A DNA stretch of 64,000 bases from Mangrovimonas xylaniphaga (GTDB lineage Bacteria > Bacteroidota > Bacteroidia > Flavobacteriales > Flavobacteriaceae), in contig NZ_LBIP01000013.1 in NCBI RefSeq assembly GCF_001280435.1, positions 1,240,001 to 1,304,000 on the forward strand, given 5' to 3'. A program made the translations under genes and the position numbers. Below the pieces are notes generated by a model. The model was given only the letters and a program-made list of their open reading frames with translations, was not told the DNA's origin and made no database searches. Numbering within the stretch: position 1 is the first letter of the stretch; every line of letters begins with the position of its first letter. This document shows, piece by piece, positions 63,805-64,000 of this stretch.

Positions 63805-64000
63805 TTACAATTCAAATTCGCCTTCACGTAAGGCCTCAATGATTCTTTGGTCACCGTCCAACAACCTAAAAGCAATCCAACGACTATTGGGAACATTCGG
63901 GAACCGTTGCTTGATTTGATCACTCAATTTTTTAACGGCATCATTGATATGTTTAGGGACATTGGTAATACGATGCGGCTTACAGGCAATCTTCCCTGTG
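63805..64000 (-). CDS. Split FeoB, GTPase domain protein, C-terminal part (runs off the window)
   Basis: The minus-strand frame from the window edge to a TAA encodes about 64 residues: PHRITNVPKHINDAVKKLSD, FPNVPNSRWIAFRLLDGDQ and IIEALREGEFEL. The RWIAxRLLDGD motif is typical of the helical end of FeoB GTPase domains. The stop is doubled (TAATAA), and the membrane protein starts six bases later in the same frame, so the pair replaces one FeoB chain. Confidence 0.85.
   Translation of the reverse strand, partial: TGKIACKPHRITNVPKHINDAVKKLSDQIKQRFPNVPNSRWIAFRLLDGDQRIIEALREGEFEL

Noticed and set aside
63799-63807. Frameshift or sequencing error splitting FeoB
   Set aside because: Both parts are in the same frame, so a frameshift is not the cause; two consecutive stops and a plausible ATG argue for a real split. 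A recent nonsense mutation is kept as an alternative in the finding.

Overview
The window (about 40% GC) comes from a member of the Bacteroidota, most probably a marine Flavobacteriaceae. The evidence is: type IX secretion (T9SS) sorting domains of both type A and type B, a PorP/SprF-like protein, gliding-type OmpA/lectin adhesin genes, DUF3078, DUF2480 and DUF5689 proteins, a sufABCDSE-type operon, a cytochrome b558-type succinate dehydrogenase, and promoters of the Bacteroidota form TTTG-N19/20-TAnnTTTG. No insertion sequence, integrase gene, CRISPR array, rRNA or replication origin was seen.

Layout. 1-9.2 kb: tail of a monooxygenase-like gene, a T9SS type B Ig-repeat protein, the decayed 3' end of a penicillin-binding protein 1C gene, a small membrane protein, then an exported nuclease/phosphatase (EEP) facing a TonB-dependent receptor plus DUF5689 lipoprotein. 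9.2-14.6 kb: a three-gene operon for an L-type lectin adhesin-like T9SS substrate, its PorP/SprF-like partner and an OmpA/TPR/PD40 protein. 15-20.7 kb: a second EEP protein, hflX, DUF3078 and DUF2480 proteins and an ABC exporter. 20.7-27.8 kb: a complete suf Fe-S assembly operon (sufA, sufB, lipoprotein, sufC, sufD, sufS, lipoprotein, sufE, sufT) with a good promoter and an internal terminator-like hairpin. 27.9-34 kb: thiL, two tandem Cys/His mini-proteins, a hydrolase, an ACT-domain protein divergent from aspartate kinase, and pepP. 35-38.6 kb: sdhCAB behind a near-perfect promoter. 38.7-45 kb: a membrane-anchored MutS-like ATPase and a molybdenum hydroxylase locus (xdhC, mocA, and a Tat-exported two-subunit oxidoreductase).

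45.2-48.3 kb is the accessory region: an AT-rich acyltransferase gene, about 500 bases of nested palindromes, and two small lipoprotein genes bracketed by a 48-base direct repeat that includes the 3' end of tRNA-Pro(GGG). This looks like a 1,045-base integration at a tRNA gene without its own integrase. 48.4-57 kb: a pair of M14 carboxypeptidase-like secreted proteins, of which the first has lost its metal ligands; a secreted propeller-like protein; an MpaB-type oxygenase; a DUF1398 protein; tRNA-Asn; and the RseP site-2 protease. 57-64 kb: an M1 aminopeptidase with a T9SS type A tail, an SCO copper chaperone, then feoA-feoB-Cys-rich peptide, converging on a second FeoB system that is split into separate GTPase and membrane proteins; the GTPase runs off the window edge.

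The main functional themes are Fe-S biogenesis, iron import, respiration (Sdh, SCO) and cell-surface secretion. All calls come from reading motifs and context; no database search was possible.
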